NCBI GenBank assembly: GCA_024760905.1
Contig: CM045733.1
Coordinates: 25,107,501-25,171,500 of the forward strand
Reading direction: 5' to 3'
From: Plotosus lineatus
Taxonomy: Eukaryota; Chordata; Actinopteri; Siluriformes; Plotosidae
Length of the DNA: 64,000 bases
A program made the position numbers and the translations under genes. This document shows, one piece after another, positions 10,757 through 21,421 of the stretch (positions within the stretch are counted from its first letter, which is position 1; each line of letters opens with the position of its first letter). Under the pieces are notes generated by a model. The model was given only the letters and a program-made list of their open reading frames with translations, was not told the DNA's origin and ran no database searches.

Positions 10757-10840
10757 TGCTTTAATCCAACGTTTGCGCCCGTCCGGATACTTCACCTCGG
10801 TGGGGAAGGTAAATAGCGTGAACGGCAGCAGACATGTACA
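10757..10840 (-). pseudogene. THAP-like exon fragment next to a splice donor
   Basis: On the minus strand the frame reads LFTFPTEVKYPDGRKRWIKA, resembling the FP...R..WI part of a THAP zinc-binding domain. It is followed at once by GTAAGT (complement of 10751-10756), a consensus 5' splice site. THAP domains are common at the N-terminus of transposases. The Cys/His ligands upstream are not clear. Divergent transcription relative to the YqaJ-like remnant would fit a two-gene element. Confidence 0.4.
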
Positions 10841-11285
10841 TATGTTAGTCCAAAATTTAGTTTTAACTAGCTTTTTCCAACGCTCGAGATGATACATGCC
10901 GTTCCCACAGTTGACGGCGGCTCAATGCGCACCTGGCATGTCGATAATTTAAGGCTTAAGGCAGACTTTAAGCGGCAATTGTTCGGATGTGTTTCCATAC
11001 AACAGCAAGTAGCTGCAATAAAGTTTGGTAGCTGTGACCCTTGGATCAGCTGTTGGGTCACGTTCCCCGCACATGCGCAGTCGTAATGCGAATTGTGTCT
11101 ATTGGCTGTTCCAAATCCCCCCTAGGTGTGAGTGTGAAGGATTGTGTGAGCGTTGGCCCTGGTATGGCCTAATGAGCTGTCCAGGGTGTACCCTGTCCTT
11201 GCCCAGAGTCAGCTGAAATGGGCACCAGCCTCTTCATGGCCCTAATTAGGATTAAGCGGTTGATAAAATGAATGAATAGATGAAA

Positions 11286-12780
11286 GTTCATAGCGAAATA
11301 TAATGAATACACATAAGTGCTATTCCTTTCTACTGCTTTCAAACGCTAGAAAGACATAAGGCCTTGATGGGAATTTCCCAAGACTTCGGACTACTTTACT
11401 CCTAAGAACTGACTTTTACCACTTGACTTTAATTGGCTGTCTTCTTTGGCCTCCTGACATGGGGCTGGTTTTAAGTACCCTGTTAGAAATAAGAATAAAA
11501 CTGACTGAATGGATGGGTATTGATTTGACAACCTTTCCACGGAAGGTTCAGCATAATAAAGCGTGAATTTACTGCAAAAACATCGATTTCAGTTTAAAAG
11601 TGTACAAAAAGGGAAATAATTATCTGATGTAAAACCGCATGTCTGTTGACTTTGCTTCTCTGTAAAAGTCTTGGGAAAATATCTGTAAAAACTGGTGCGT
11701 TGGAATCTCGTTGCCATGGTCTGCTCTTTTTATTGGGTACAAATCACAAATTTAGTCAGTTTTGATTTAGCATCCCATCTGAGTTCAGCCAGAACAGTAG
11801 AAGCCTAATGGAACTTGCTTTCAGTTGACTTGAAATTTAGATATCAGTCTTTTTTTTTTTTTTTCTTTTTTTTTCATTTGCTTTAGTAACCTTTGTGATT
11901 CTGTCAGAGCAGGGCCTCTGGGCTATTAACCTCCTGTCTACACATGTTAATACGATTCTCCTGTGGCTCCATACAAACTCACTCTTCCATACATCAGCTC
12001 CCATACTTCTGTATGACTCCTTTAGCAAATGAGATAAATGTAAAAATAAAAAAAGGTCTCTCTCTCTCTCTGAAAAAGGACAGAAAGGGTCCATTACTAG
12101 CCGAATTGCAGTTGTGTAAAGAACACAACAGCAGGAGACACACAAAACCCTTAAATTGATAGAGGGAAGAGAAAGGAGTACTGAAGGGGAAAGGATGAAC
12201 AGACTATTCACCAAATTTTCTCTGGGACATCACATTTTGCTGAAGGCTTTGTCTTGAATAAATAGCAAAGAGCACCTCACGGAAGGGAAAAACTATATGG
12301 GTGTGAAGGATACAAATACGCATCGAATGAATTAATTCATAGCTGACAACTTTTTTAATGCCTCAGCCTGCTTCGAACAGATAATGACTGTAAAACCCCT
12401 TACTAACGACATCGCACTGTAAAACCTTCTCTTACTAACGACCTTGTTAGAATTCCCCTCTGCTGCTGCGCTGGCCAGTTATCAGGCCAAGAGTACTGAG
12501 ACGAAACATTTGTGATATTATAGCCTTGACAGCCTCCAAATAATAGAGCACAAAGGAACTGTTGGTGTCCAAATCAGTGAGGCATTAAAGTGACAGTTGC
12601 ATTTAGGCATTGTAGTGTTAGAACAGTGAACACCATGTCATAAACAACATCTAATGTCAGCGTCAAATGAATAAAATGTCTCCCCAGTGTCTTTCCTGTG
12701 AAATGATCTGCTAATTCAGTGCATTTCATTTTAGACAAGTAACATTGTTATTTTTAAAATCTACTCATTCATTTATTCCT
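11286..12780. other. Low-repeat stretch without gene
   Basis: It contains a T-rich run (11851-11874), a short TC run near 12057-12072 and an imperfect direct duplication at 12388-12451. The segment 12340-12740 is free of repeats and looks like a candidate conserved non-coding block. No gene is recognised. Confidence 0.4.
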
Positions 12781-12796
12781 TCATTTGCTAAATTGT

Positions 12797-13086
12797 TTAA
12801 TTGTCCCACTCTCCACAAGTTTGTCACTGTCCCCCCCAGTGCAGCTAACTGGGTTATCAAAGGCGGGCCATGTCTCTCGCTGTCTATGGTGAGAGGCATG
12901 TCAAAGAACCATTGCTGACTTTCGTAAAGAGTAGCTGCAAAGTCGTCAGCGTGTTTCTGTCCCTTGCTAAAAAGGGTTGTGACAGGAAGGGCATCCGACG
13001 TAAAAACCTCTGCCAAATCAAACGTGCGAATCAGATGATTCGCTGTGGCGACTCCCGAGTAAAAGGGAAAAAGCCGAAAGGAAGAC
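12797..13086 (+). repeat. SINE-III copy, 5' truncated
   Basis: It starts at GTCCCACTCTCCACAAGTTT and runs through body and RTE-like tail, ending GAAAGGAAGACA. Confidence 0.88.
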
Positions 13087-13295
13087 ATTCCTAAATTGTT
13101 TAATACTCCTAGGGTCGCGCGGAAGAGCTAGCCAATCAATTGCAGCACTGATACACACAATGTAATCACTCAAACCTGGGGCAACTAGGAATGGCTAGCT
13201 GGCTTAGTCCATTTAGTCTTTGCACTGTGGGTGGAGGCCAGATTACCTGCAAGAAACCCATGCAAGTATTTGAAGAACATGCACATCCTCGACTT

Positions 13296-13742
13296 GTGCA
13301 GGAACATCTCGAGAGGTGGAGGTATTCCCTGGAAAGGAGAGGAATGAAGGTGAGCCTCAGTAAATCAGAATACATGTGTGTGAATGACAAGGACCCAAGA
13401 GGAACGGTGAGGTTACAGGGAGCAGAGGTAATGAAGGTGGAGGATTTTAAGTACTTAGGCTCAACAATCCAGAGCAATGAAGAGTGTGGAAAAGAGGTGA
13501 AGAAGCGTGTGCAGGCAGGCTGGAATGGTTGGGGAAAAGTATCCGGTGTGATGTGTGATAGGAGGGTATCGGCAAAAATGAAAGGAAAAGTGTACAAGAC
13601 GGTGTTGAGGCCAGCGGTGTTGTATGGTTTAGAAACAGTGGCCCTGGGGAAAAGGCAGGAGGCAGAGCTGGAGGTAGCAGAGATGAAAATGTTGAGGTTC
13701 TCTTTGGGAGTAACGAGGATGGATAGGATCAGGAATGAGAAA
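13296..13742 (+). pseudogene. RTE-clade LINE ORF fragment (post-RT region)
   Basis: This open segment covers the region just after the FADD box: HLERWRYSLERRGMKVSLSK, FKYLGSTIQSNEECGKEVKK, RVQAGWNGWGKVSGVMCDR and KMLRFSLGVTRMDRIRNE. It is closely similar in sequence to the large LINE at 59572-62709, differing at scattered residues. It stops abruptly at both ends and encodes neither endonuclease nor catalytic RT core, so it is a fragment. A minus-strand SINE piece follows at 13743. Confidence 0.9.
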
Positions 13743-13800
13743 ATTTTACACCTCACACCATAGACAGAGAGAGACCTTTGATAACCCAGTTAGCTGCACA
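13743..13800 (-). repeat. SINE-II/III body fragment
   Basis: TTTACACCTCACACCATAGAC and TTTGATAACCCAGTTAGCTG are the minus-strand body shared by SINE-II and SINE-III. Confidence 0.7.
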
Positions 13801-13969
13801 GTGGTGCTGAACTCATTACATTCAGGTCCAAAGTCAGAATCTGTATAATAATTATAATTTGTAAAATAATTTAATACACAAACAACAAAATCTGAGATAT
13901 CTGATTTTTTAACCCGGCCTAGGTTTTCTCTCACCTTTATTTATATTAGGTTATATTGTAAGCTTCCTT

Positions 13970-14290
13970 TAGGCTAATTAACTGTCAAAATTGCCAACAG
14001 GTGTGAGTATAAGTATTGGCCCCACAATGGTTTGGAAAGCTGTTCAGAGTGTACCTTGCCTTTTTGCCCAGATTTGGGTCCCCATCACCTGAATGAGATT
14101 AAGCAGTTTGGCAAGTCAATGAGTGAGAGAGTATTATTCATTTTCTAAGCCACTTATGTCTAATCACGGTCACAAGGAGGCTGGCACCCATCTCAGCTGA
14201 CTCTGGGTAATGGCAGGGGTACACCCTGGACAGCTCATCAGACCATTGCAGGGTCAGGGCACACACAACCTTTCACATTCACATTCCATT
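13970..14290. repeat. Two SINE-I 3' halves in inverted orientation
   Basis: 13970-14130 is a plus-strand tail (GTTCAGAGTGTACCTTGCCT to GAGATTAAGCAG). 14140-14290 is a minus-strand tail (TTCTAAGCCACTTATGTCTA to ACACACAACCTTTCACATTC). They face each other tail to tail. Confidence 0.65.
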
Positions 14291-14627
14291 CCTCCATTCC
14301 TCACTTCCTCCATTGACATACATATTGTTGTTGATATCCTTTGTTGACAAGTAAAAACATGTTCATTTATGCTGTTTAATTACAATTCAATCATTTTTAA
14401 TTTTTTCCCCTCCAAACATAAATAAAAAACAAGATTAGGACTTGTTATGTGAGCATTTCTTTATAAAGAGTTCACTATTTATTTTGGTGTCCTAGTTTTT
14501 TTTCAAATGACTGTATTTGGACAGCAAACATTGTGTCCCCCTTTGATAATCTGGCATTTAGATAAAATGTGATTAATTCCCAATAAAACTGTTCAAATTA
14601 TAATAAAATCAAAAGTAAAATTACCTT
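14291..14627. other. AT-rich stretch without recognised gene
   Basis: Nothing identifiable apart from short A and T runs. Confidence 0.5.
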
Positions 14628-14965
14628 TAACTGTAGTGGTTAGCATGCCTGCCTCACAACAAGTAAATCCTGGGTAGTCCCAGGCTCAGCAAGGACTTTC
14701 CTGTGTAATGTTTACATGTCTCCCCCGGGCTTGCATGGGTTTGATCTGTCTACTCCTCTTTCCTCCCACAGTATAAAGTCATGCTACATTACACTAACTG
14801 GCTCTTCCAGATTGCTTCTAGGTATGAAAGTGAGTGTGAATGAGTGTGCATGTGTTGGCCCTGTGATGGATGGCAAGCTGTCCAGGGTATACCCCACCTT
14901 TGCCCAGAGTCTAGCCTTTCAACAACCCTAATAGGATTAGATGGTTTAGATGGATGAATGAATGA
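14628..14965 (+). repeat. SINE-I copy
   Basis: The head TGTAGTGGTTAGCATGCCTG, the body and a tail ending ATGGATGAATGAATGAA are present. Confidence 0.8.
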
Positions 14966-15320
14966 AGGGGCAGTGGTGGTCTAGTGGTATAGGGCGCTGG
15001 ATCGCTGATCCAAAGGTTGGGGGTTCGAGTCCCACTCTCCACAAGGTTGTCACTGTCCCCCCCCAGTGCAGCTAACTGGGTTATCAAAGGCGGGCCATGT
15101 CTGTCACTGTCTATGGTGTGAGGCATGTAAAAGAACCATTGTTGACTTTCGTAAAGAGTAGCTGCAAAGTCGTCAGCGTGTTTCTGTCCCTTGCTAAAAG
15201 GGTTGTGACAGGAAGGGCATCCGACGTAAAAACCTCTGCCAAATCAAACGTGTGAATCAGATGATTTGCTGTGGCGACTCCCGAGTAAAAGGGGAAAAGC
15301 CGAAAGGAAGACAGACAGAT
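14966..15320 (+). repeat. SINE-III copy, full length
   Basis: It begins at GGGGCAGTGGTGGTCTAGTGG and ends with GAAAGGAAGACAGACA. It lies in the 3' tail of the SINE-I copy, with GATGAATGAA on both sides as a probable target duplication. Confidence 0.92.
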
Positions 15321-15953
15321 GAATGAACTTCTCCTTGCCCTTGCTTGATTTTGCACAATCACCAACCGATCTTTGATATCATCTTGCAAAGATCTTTGGG
15401 TTGGAAGATACAGAGCAGGGCATCGGTGACTATTCCTCTTTATAGAATCGTTTCATATCATCCAGGGCTCCAGGCTCTCTTTTGCACGCTTTCCTTTTCA
15501 GCTCCCTTCACAGGCTTTTCCTGGGGTTCAGACATCAATCTTAATTCTCTGGTCAGCTAAAAAAAAAACAAAACACACATAAACTCCCTAACACTACAAC
15601 AGAGCCCTCAGTGGTTCCAAATATAGTTCTTACAGAAAATAGTTGTTTTAGTGAAGCTATCTTGGCTTAAGCCTTTAATAAAATTTCTTCAGTAAAGGCT
15701 ATTAGATGTTGAATTATTAACCATTATGAGGGACTTTAACACAACTCTTTATCACGTAACCCCATCAATTAGTATTAATTTTGCTAATTCTCAGATATTA
15801 CTTTAAGCATGATTGACCAACAGACAATGAAGAACATCAGCCATGTTTGAGGCTATTTGGAGACCTTCTGCGGCTAATAGTGTCATAGCATATCATGCAC
15901 CCTTGTGTTTTGGACTTCATGTTCCCTTTCAACTGGAGCATTCAGCTCACTCA

Positions 15954-15954
<1 letters not shown>
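15321..15954. other. Stretch without recognised gene
   Basis: No repeat family or coding signal was identified here. Confidence 0.5.

Positions 15955-16014
<60 letters not shown>
15955..16014 (+). repeat. (CA)n microsatellite
   Basis: About 58 bp of alternating CA. Confidence 0.97.
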
Positions 16015-16018
<4 letters not shown>

Positions 16019-16267
16019 CAAACACCTCTCCATCGTAGCAAACAGTTCCCACAGGGAACATGAATTATAAATCACACCCGTTCATCACATCTCAATGTCC
16101 ACAAAGCAAGGATTTGCATGTCTTGCAAATTACAGACAGATGTCCCAGGTGCCAAGTGAGCTCTCTCAGTGTGGACTACCTGTGTGTACTACACAATGCA
16201 TTATGGGTCCAGAACATGGTTCTGCATGGGATATAGATGTTCAGGCAAACGTCTGTCTGGCAGACAG

Positions 16268-16268
<1 letters not shown>

Positions 16269-16310
<42 letters not shown>
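16269..16310 (+). repeat. Poly-T run
   Basis: About 40 consecutive T residues, possibly the A-tail of a retroposed piece on the minus strand. Confidence 0.9.
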
Positions 16311-16312
<2 letters not shown>

Positions 16313-16511
16313 GAAATGTAATCTTAGTTAATTAAACACATTTTCACTTCTTCTCTCATCCAATTAAAGACTAAATGCAAACACTTCAGTAGAATGCGTT
16401 CCTGAATCTTTCATTCATCCTTAATTTTAATGCATTTATGTACATTTATCATATATATTTACATGTAGAAGTTAATCTATATCTATCATGAATAGTGTAG
16501 TATAATGGTGT

Positions 16512-16755
16512 GTAGGGTGGTGGGAAGGTGCTGGCTTATTTATCTGAAGATCAAGGGTTTAAACCCCACTATCACCCAGTTGTCACTGCTGTCCTCCTAG
16601 TGCAGCTAACTTGGCTACCAAAGGAGTGTTTCTGCCATGAGATGGCCTGGAGGGCTGTCCAGGGTGTACTCTGCTCTTTGCCCAGCATTGGCGGAGAAGG
16701 GCGCCAGGCTCCCCTAGACCATAATTAGGATTAAGCTGTTCAGAAAATGAACAAT
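16512..16755 (+). repeat. SINE-II copy with internal deletion
   Basis: It has a SINE-II head (GTGGGAAGGTGCTGGCTTAT), B-box-like GGTTTAAACCCC and the tail ATTAGGATTAAGCTGTTCAG. The central CTCACTGTCTATGG section is missing. Confidence 0.75.
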
Positions 16756-17214
16756 CTCCAGTGACCTTTTCATGCTTAACATTGTACTTGATTATGAAAT
16801 TGTCTGATGGATACAACACTGTCATGCTGAACTTCAAGATAATATCCCCAGCACTGCCTCATTAAAATGTAGAAATCTTCTGGAGTAAAATGTTTCTTTT
16901 GACTTTTGAAAAAGAACAAACTATCCAATGAACTAAAGCATGCTTATGCAGGTTTTGCTCATTTCTTAATATTAAGAGACAAAATGTCTTATTTAAAAAT
17001 TTCATTGCAGATGTTACATTGCACTAGTCTCTATTCCAAATTTAGTTCAGAAGAAATGTTTATTTACCGAGTATTCATTCATTCATTTGCTGAACTGATA
17101 AATCCCATGATTCAAGGGGAGGTGAAGGCAGGTACATCCTGAACATCTCAGAAGTCCATGAGAGGGTTCATCACACTCACACTTTGGAGCAATTTGGAAC
17201 TGGCCTTTCCCCCC
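16756..17214. other. Mostly unassigned stretch
   Basis: 16756-17060 shows no identifiable feature. 17075-17200 has a weak minus-strand SINE-I resemblance (ATTCATTCATTTGCTGAACT, then TCACACTCACACTTTGGAGC). Confidence 0.35.
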
Positions 17215-17590
17215 CTCCCCATTTTCTAATTTACTCATATCCAGTTCCCACCCATCAGGTATTGCCTTCCATATCACACAACCATCACTGACGAGGACGG
17301 GGCGGAAGCATGCACACGCCCCCTCATTGACATGCAATGCTAGCCACTGGTCTCCTTTTGAACTGCTGTGCATGCGTATTTGGGGGCGGTCTAACACACT
17401 TGGATGAAAGCGTTGTTCGCCCCCTTGTACGAATGAGCTCACAGACTCCCATGATTGACTGCTGATTGCTGTTAGTGACAGGAAAGTGAGTATATGCTGT
17501 CTCTCCCTCGCCTGACAGCTTGGCCAACTAACTCGCATGGACTCCTGGCCATGGACGGCTGTGGTATTGAACTGGAAACTTGCAGTCTTA
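17215..17590. repeat. Unclassified dispersed repeat, copy 1
   Basis: This is a GC-richer block with CTAACACACTTGGATGAAAG, GAATGAGCTCACAGACTCCC and CTCCTGGCCATGGACGGCTG. A diverged second copy follows at 17690-17975. I recognise this as a teleost interspersed repeat but cannot name its class. Confidence 0.45.
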
Positions 17591-17689
17591 AGGTTAACTT
17601 TGTCTTAATGTTGTCCATGTGCCACTTGGGGTGGAGGTTTGCATATTCGGCATTGAAATGCCCTCAATAAGCTGAGGATTCAAATCCAG

Positions 17690-17975
17690 GAACTTTGTGC
17701 TGTAAGGCTCTACATCACCATAGCCAATTGCTGCCTGTCAAGCAATCAGTGAAGGGCGAGCGCAAGAATGTTCCCCCACCATGCCTCATGTTGCTTGCAG
17801 CCTAACACACTTAGAGGGAAAGTGTAATTCATCTTTTTGTATGTATATGCTCACAGAGGCTCATGTTTTTAGTCATTACTTTAAATGAGAGGGAGATGGA
17901 GAGAGAATGCTTTAAGAGAGAGCTCAGCCAATTGGATCCTATGAATTCTCGGCCATGAATGACTGTGAAAATCAA
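17690..17975. repeat. Unclassified dispersed repeat, copy 2
   Basis: It shares CCTAACACACTTAGAGGGAA, GCTCACAGAGGCTCATG and AATTCTCGGCCATGAATGAC with the upstream copy, in the same orientation and order. Confidence 0.45.
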
Positions 17976-18298
17976 CCATTTGAGCTTGCAATCTGCAGCA
18001 TGATAACAGCGCACTTTCTCGATATGATTTGTAGCCACAATCCATTCAAAATAAACAAAACAAAAACAACAAAAAAGGAACATCCAGGAAATTTTGTTTC
18101 TTGGGTACAGATGTTCAAGATGGGGGTCTCTCAAAGGTCTGTTAACCAGAGACACCTGGCTTTATTCCCTAAAATGCTGATCCAGCTTATCTTTATCTAT
18201 AGATTTCTTGTATGATGAACTAAAAATAGAGCATGACAAATTGATAATAGTGATAAAGACTTAACGTAGTGTTGGAAATGTCATTGGACATGACATAA
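17976..18298. other. Stretch without recognised gene
   Basis: No repeat or coding family was identified. Confidence 0.5.

Positions 18299-18374
<76 letters not shown>
18299..18374 (+). repeat. (TATC)n microsatellite
   Basis: About 18 tetranucleotide units. Confidence 0.97.
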
Positions 18375-18504
18375 ACATATTCTCTGACAGTTAATGATAT
18401 CATACAATAAGTGAATAGAAAATATGATAAATTATTGGATTTGTTTTGGTTAATTCACTATTTTGAATCTTTTGAATAAATAAAATTAAGCCTAAATTAT
18501 TTTA

Positions 18505-18630
18505 TGGCCCTTGGGTGGTCTGGGGATCTGTTCATGGTGTACTCTGCCCTCACCCCAGAGTTGGCTGAAATGGGCACGCGCTTCCCAGCTACCTTAATTA
18601 GGATTAAACTGTTCATAAAATAAATGAATG
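18505..18630 (+). repeat. SINE tail fragment (SINE-I/II type)
   Basis: It reads TTCATGGTGTACTCTGCCCT, then ACCTTAATTAGGATTAAACTG and ATAAATGAATG. No head is present. Confidence 0.65.
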
Positions 18631-18955
18631 TACAAGATTCTTATGTATTTTGATAAGCTTTCCTTAAGGATGGTAAAGGAACCTGCCTGTGATTTGAGGA
18701 CTAAACTACTAAAGTACTCATCTGCTGCTCTGATTAAAACATTATCTCCGCCACTGTTTCAGCAAAAGCAAACGAACAGTTTCTCCCCACTTTCACTGGA
18801 TTTTTGATCAATTTTTGGTGGCATTTAAGTGTTTATTATTGGAATTGCATGGCATTCCATAGTTGTTTAAATATTCTAGTGCATCGTATTATTATCGATT
18901 CGACTGGCCAAAGTCAGAATCTGCATAATTATAAATATACATGATAAATAGATTT
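18631..18955. other. Stretch without recognised gene
   Basis: Nothing identifiable. Confidence 0.5.
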
Positions 18956-18956
18956 A

Positions 18957-18959
18957 AAT

Positions 18960-19003
<44 letters not shown>
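18957..19003 (+). repeat. (AAC)n microsatellite
   Basis: About 14 AAC units. Confidence 0.95.
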
Positions 19004-19114
19004 AATCTAACCCATATTATTTGGTATCCACCCTGGGTACTTTCATAACATTTATAGAGTTCTATTATACTTTCAGTGTACAGTACATCCATAAGTTCAT
19101 CCATTCAATCCTGT

Positions 19115-19250
19115 CATTCATCCATCTATTATCTTTACCACTAATCCATTAGGTCATAGAAAGTGCTGGAGCCAATGCCAGCTCACTTTGGGTGTGAGGT
19201 GAGGTTAACCCTAGACAAGTCATCACTCTATTCAGGGCTGAGGCGTGTTA
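19115..19250 (-). repeat. SINE-I-like tail fragment
   Basis: It resembles the complement of the SINE-I tail, with ATTCATCCATCTATTATCTT and CCAATGCCAGCTCACTTTGG. Confidence 0.45.
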
Positions 19251-19283
19251 TATTTTTTCTTATAGTTTCTTAAACTGTATTTT

Positions 19284-19545
19284 GGTGACACAGTTGTACA
19301 TTGGTTAACATTTCCCCCTAACGGCAAGAAATTTCTGGGTTTGGACCCTGGGCTTAGCAACGGCTTGTCTCTGTGGAGTTAATATAACTTCCCTGTGCTT
19401 GTGTGGGTTCCCTCTGGGTGCTCTGGTTGCCTCACACATTTCATGCACATTAGGCAAATTGTCTGTTACAACTTACTCCTAGGTGTCAGTGTGAGTATAA
19501 ATGGTTGTGGGTTTGTGGGACATGTATGTCCTCATACTATAAAGT
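19284..19545 (+). repeat. SINE-I copy, diverged
   Basis: The head resembles GTGACACAGTTGTACATTGG and GGGTTTGGACCCTGGG. The body has TTCCCTGTGCTTGTGTGGGT, and the 3' half is incomplete. Confidence 0.6.
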
Positions 19546-19821
19546 TTTTCTCTATTCGTTTTCATGAAAGTTCTTAAATATTCATGTTTATCATGTATCT
19601 TAATCCCTGTCTCAATTCTTGAATACTGTTCAGGGTTGGCTGCTAGACTGTGTTTTGTCTGGTTTATCTGGTATACGATTTCTGGTTTATTGATTGGTTC
19701 ATTAACACATTATCTTATTAATTATATTGGTCTCGTACAGGGGTCGGCAACCTGCGACTCTAGATCCACATGCGGCTCTTTAGCGCCACCTTGGTGGCGT
19801 CCTGGAGCTTTTTCAAAAATG

Positions 19822-20230
19822 TATTTTTCTTTCTTCCTTTCGGATTTTTCCTTTTTCTCTGGAGTCGCCACAGCGAATCATCTGATTCGCACATTTCCTT
19901 TGGCATAGGTTTTTACGTTGGATGCCCTTCCTGTCTCAACCCTTTTTTAGCAAGGATAAGATAAGATAAGATAAGATACAGCTTTATTAATCTCACAATG
20001 GAGAAATTCATTGTTACAGGCTCTTGAGGTACCATCAGTAGGGGGTGCAAAAATAGATACAAATACAAACATACACACATACATATATATTATATAAGTA
20101 AATAAATAAATATATACATAAATAGTATAAATTAATAAACAATAAAAGAAAAGAAGGGAACGATTTTGTAGACTTTGTAGAAAAGGTATGAATATGGAAA
20201 ACAGCTGGGAAGGTTGTTTTTTTTGTTTTG
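19822..20230 (-). repeat. Nested SINE-III tail plus LINE-like 3' end
   Basis: 19822-19956 is the minus-strand SINE-III tail (CGCCACAGCGAATCATCTG, GATGCCCTTCCTGTCTCAAC). It is followed without a gap by AAGATAAGATAAGATAAG and CTTTATTAATCTCACAATGG, the complement of a fish LINE tail that ends in AATAAAG plus a pentamer repeat. Both lie inside the hAT element. Confidence 0.75.
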
Positions 20231-20408
20231 TTTTAATATGGTTTCTGTAGGAGGACAAGCCTGACAAACATTCTTAACATTTTCCAATGTTTTAAAAATT
20301 TGTATAAAAAAAATTAGGCCTACATTTCAGTCACGGAAGATTGGAGTCATAGCCTGCAACGCACGTTTCAGTGCGACGCTTTGCCAGGCTGGTAGGTGTT
20401 GTAAACAA

Positions 20409-21127
20409 ATGGTGGGTCTGTCATGGGCCATGGATCCTAAAGGAAAAAAGAGAAAGATAGCTGATGAGAACAGAGGATTCAAGGAAGAATGGACCGAATC
20501 ATTTGCTTTCCGGAAAGATTGCCTGCATGTTTGCTTTGTAATGAGAAGCTGTCAAATAACAAAAAGAGTCATTTGGAAAGACATGAGTCATTTCCAGGGA
20601 AGGCATGCTAAATTTGCAGCTAGTTTGCACCCAAGTTGGGATTCAGAGAAAAAAAGTGTAATTACAGTACTACTGAAGAAATTCGAGGAGCGCAAAGTTA
20701 GATTTAAGAAGTGGATTGCATCTCCAAACTCCACTACTGCTGCTAGTTTTGTTGCAACTTGGGAGATAATAAAGCCTGGAGATGGTGTATAGATGGTGAT
20801 TACATGAAGGATTCATTCATTCACATATCAGAGCACCTCTTTTCAGACTTCAAAAACAAAACAGGGATAACACAGAAAATTAAAGACATGCCTCTCTCCA
20901 CAAAGATAGTGAAGGAAAGGGCCATTAAAACGCAGGCAGCATCACCAATAAGCAAATCAACAACATTAATTCAGCTCTGGCATACTCAATCGCCTGTGAT
21001 GAGTCATGTGATAATGATTGAGAGAGCGCTGATGTGCAGGCATGTATACTCTGATGGGCAGCTGATTTCTTTATTAAATTTCTATAATTTCATCAATGCA
21101 ACAAAACATAATACATTACTATTGTAA
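20409..21127 (+). pseudogene. hAT (ZBED-type) transposase, N-terminal part
   Basis: The protein family binds the element ends through a BED zinc finger and cuts and pastes the DNA. The better start is ATG 20430 (MDPKGKKRKIADENRGFKEE), inside the frame open from 20409. The finger region is disturbed: LCNEKLSNNKKSHLERH lies in another frame near 20540-20590, while HFQGRHAKFAASLHPS continues the first frame. The frame then gives WIASPNSTTAASFVATWEII and shifts at about 20770 into DGDYMKDSFIHISEHLFSDF, KNKTGITQKIKDMPLSTKIV and VKERAIK. Similarity ends near 20930. The catalytic domain and hAT C-terminal domain are missing. I recognise the order from fish GTF2IRD2/ZBED-like hAT proteins. Confidence 0.8.
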
Positions 21128-21421
21128 TGGAAGTTAAACTTAAAGCACCAAATATAGTACAACAGAGTAGTCACATGGTGTCATTCTCTCCAGGTTGTGC
21201 TGCAGGGAAAATAAACATTTAATCATGAATGCTCATTATGTATTTGTCATTAGTGATTTTGATAGTAGGCTAATAATACAGATAATATGCACTTATAGCC
21301 TTCATATAAGGATTATATAAGGCTTTTAATTTTTTTGCGGCTCCAGACAGATTTGTGTTTAGGTTTTTTTGGTCCAATGTGGCTCTTTGAACATTTTGGG
21401 TTGCCGACCCCTGGTCTAGTA

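Larger units (their letters stand above)
10059..11100 (+). mobile_element. ISL2EU-like DNA transposon, internally deleted
   Basis: The termini are inverted repeats: AGACATAATTCGCAT at the left and the complement of AGACACAATTCGCAT at the right. The uninterrupted SINE serves as an empty-site reference and shows a 2-bp AT duplication (10057-10058 and 11101-11102). A 2-bp AT duplication together with a YqaJ-type accessory protein is the published signature of the ISL2EU group. The 1042-bp length is too short for both usual genes, so the copy is non-autonomous. Its base composition is more GC-rich than the flanks. Confidence 0.75.
9887..11285 (+). repeat. SINE-I copy split by a DNA transposon
   Basis: The left part (9887-10058) has the head GTGGCATAGCGGTTAGCACA and runs to CACAGTAGGTTAAT. 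The right part (11101-11285) resumes with ATTGGCTGTTCCAAATCCCC and ends in the common tail. Together they rebuild the usual SINE-I junction GGTTAATTGGCTG apart from an extra AT, the target duplication. Confidence 0.9.
19738..21413 (+). mobile_element. hAT-type DNA transposon, non-autonomous
   Basis: The terminal inverted repeats are CAGGGGTCGGCAACC at 19738-19752 and its exact complement at 21399-21413. The flanks GTCTCGTA (19730-19737) and GTCTAGTA (21414-21421) form an 8-bp duplication with one mismatch, as expected for hAT. It holds the N-terminal half of a ZBED-type transposase and lacks the C-terminal dimerisation region. A minus-strand SINE-III piece and a LINE-like 3' tail have inserted near the left end. 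Confidence 0.9.

Noticed and set aside
13166..13756. 196-codon frame on the minus strand
   Set aside because: It is antisense to the RTE fragment at 13296-13742.
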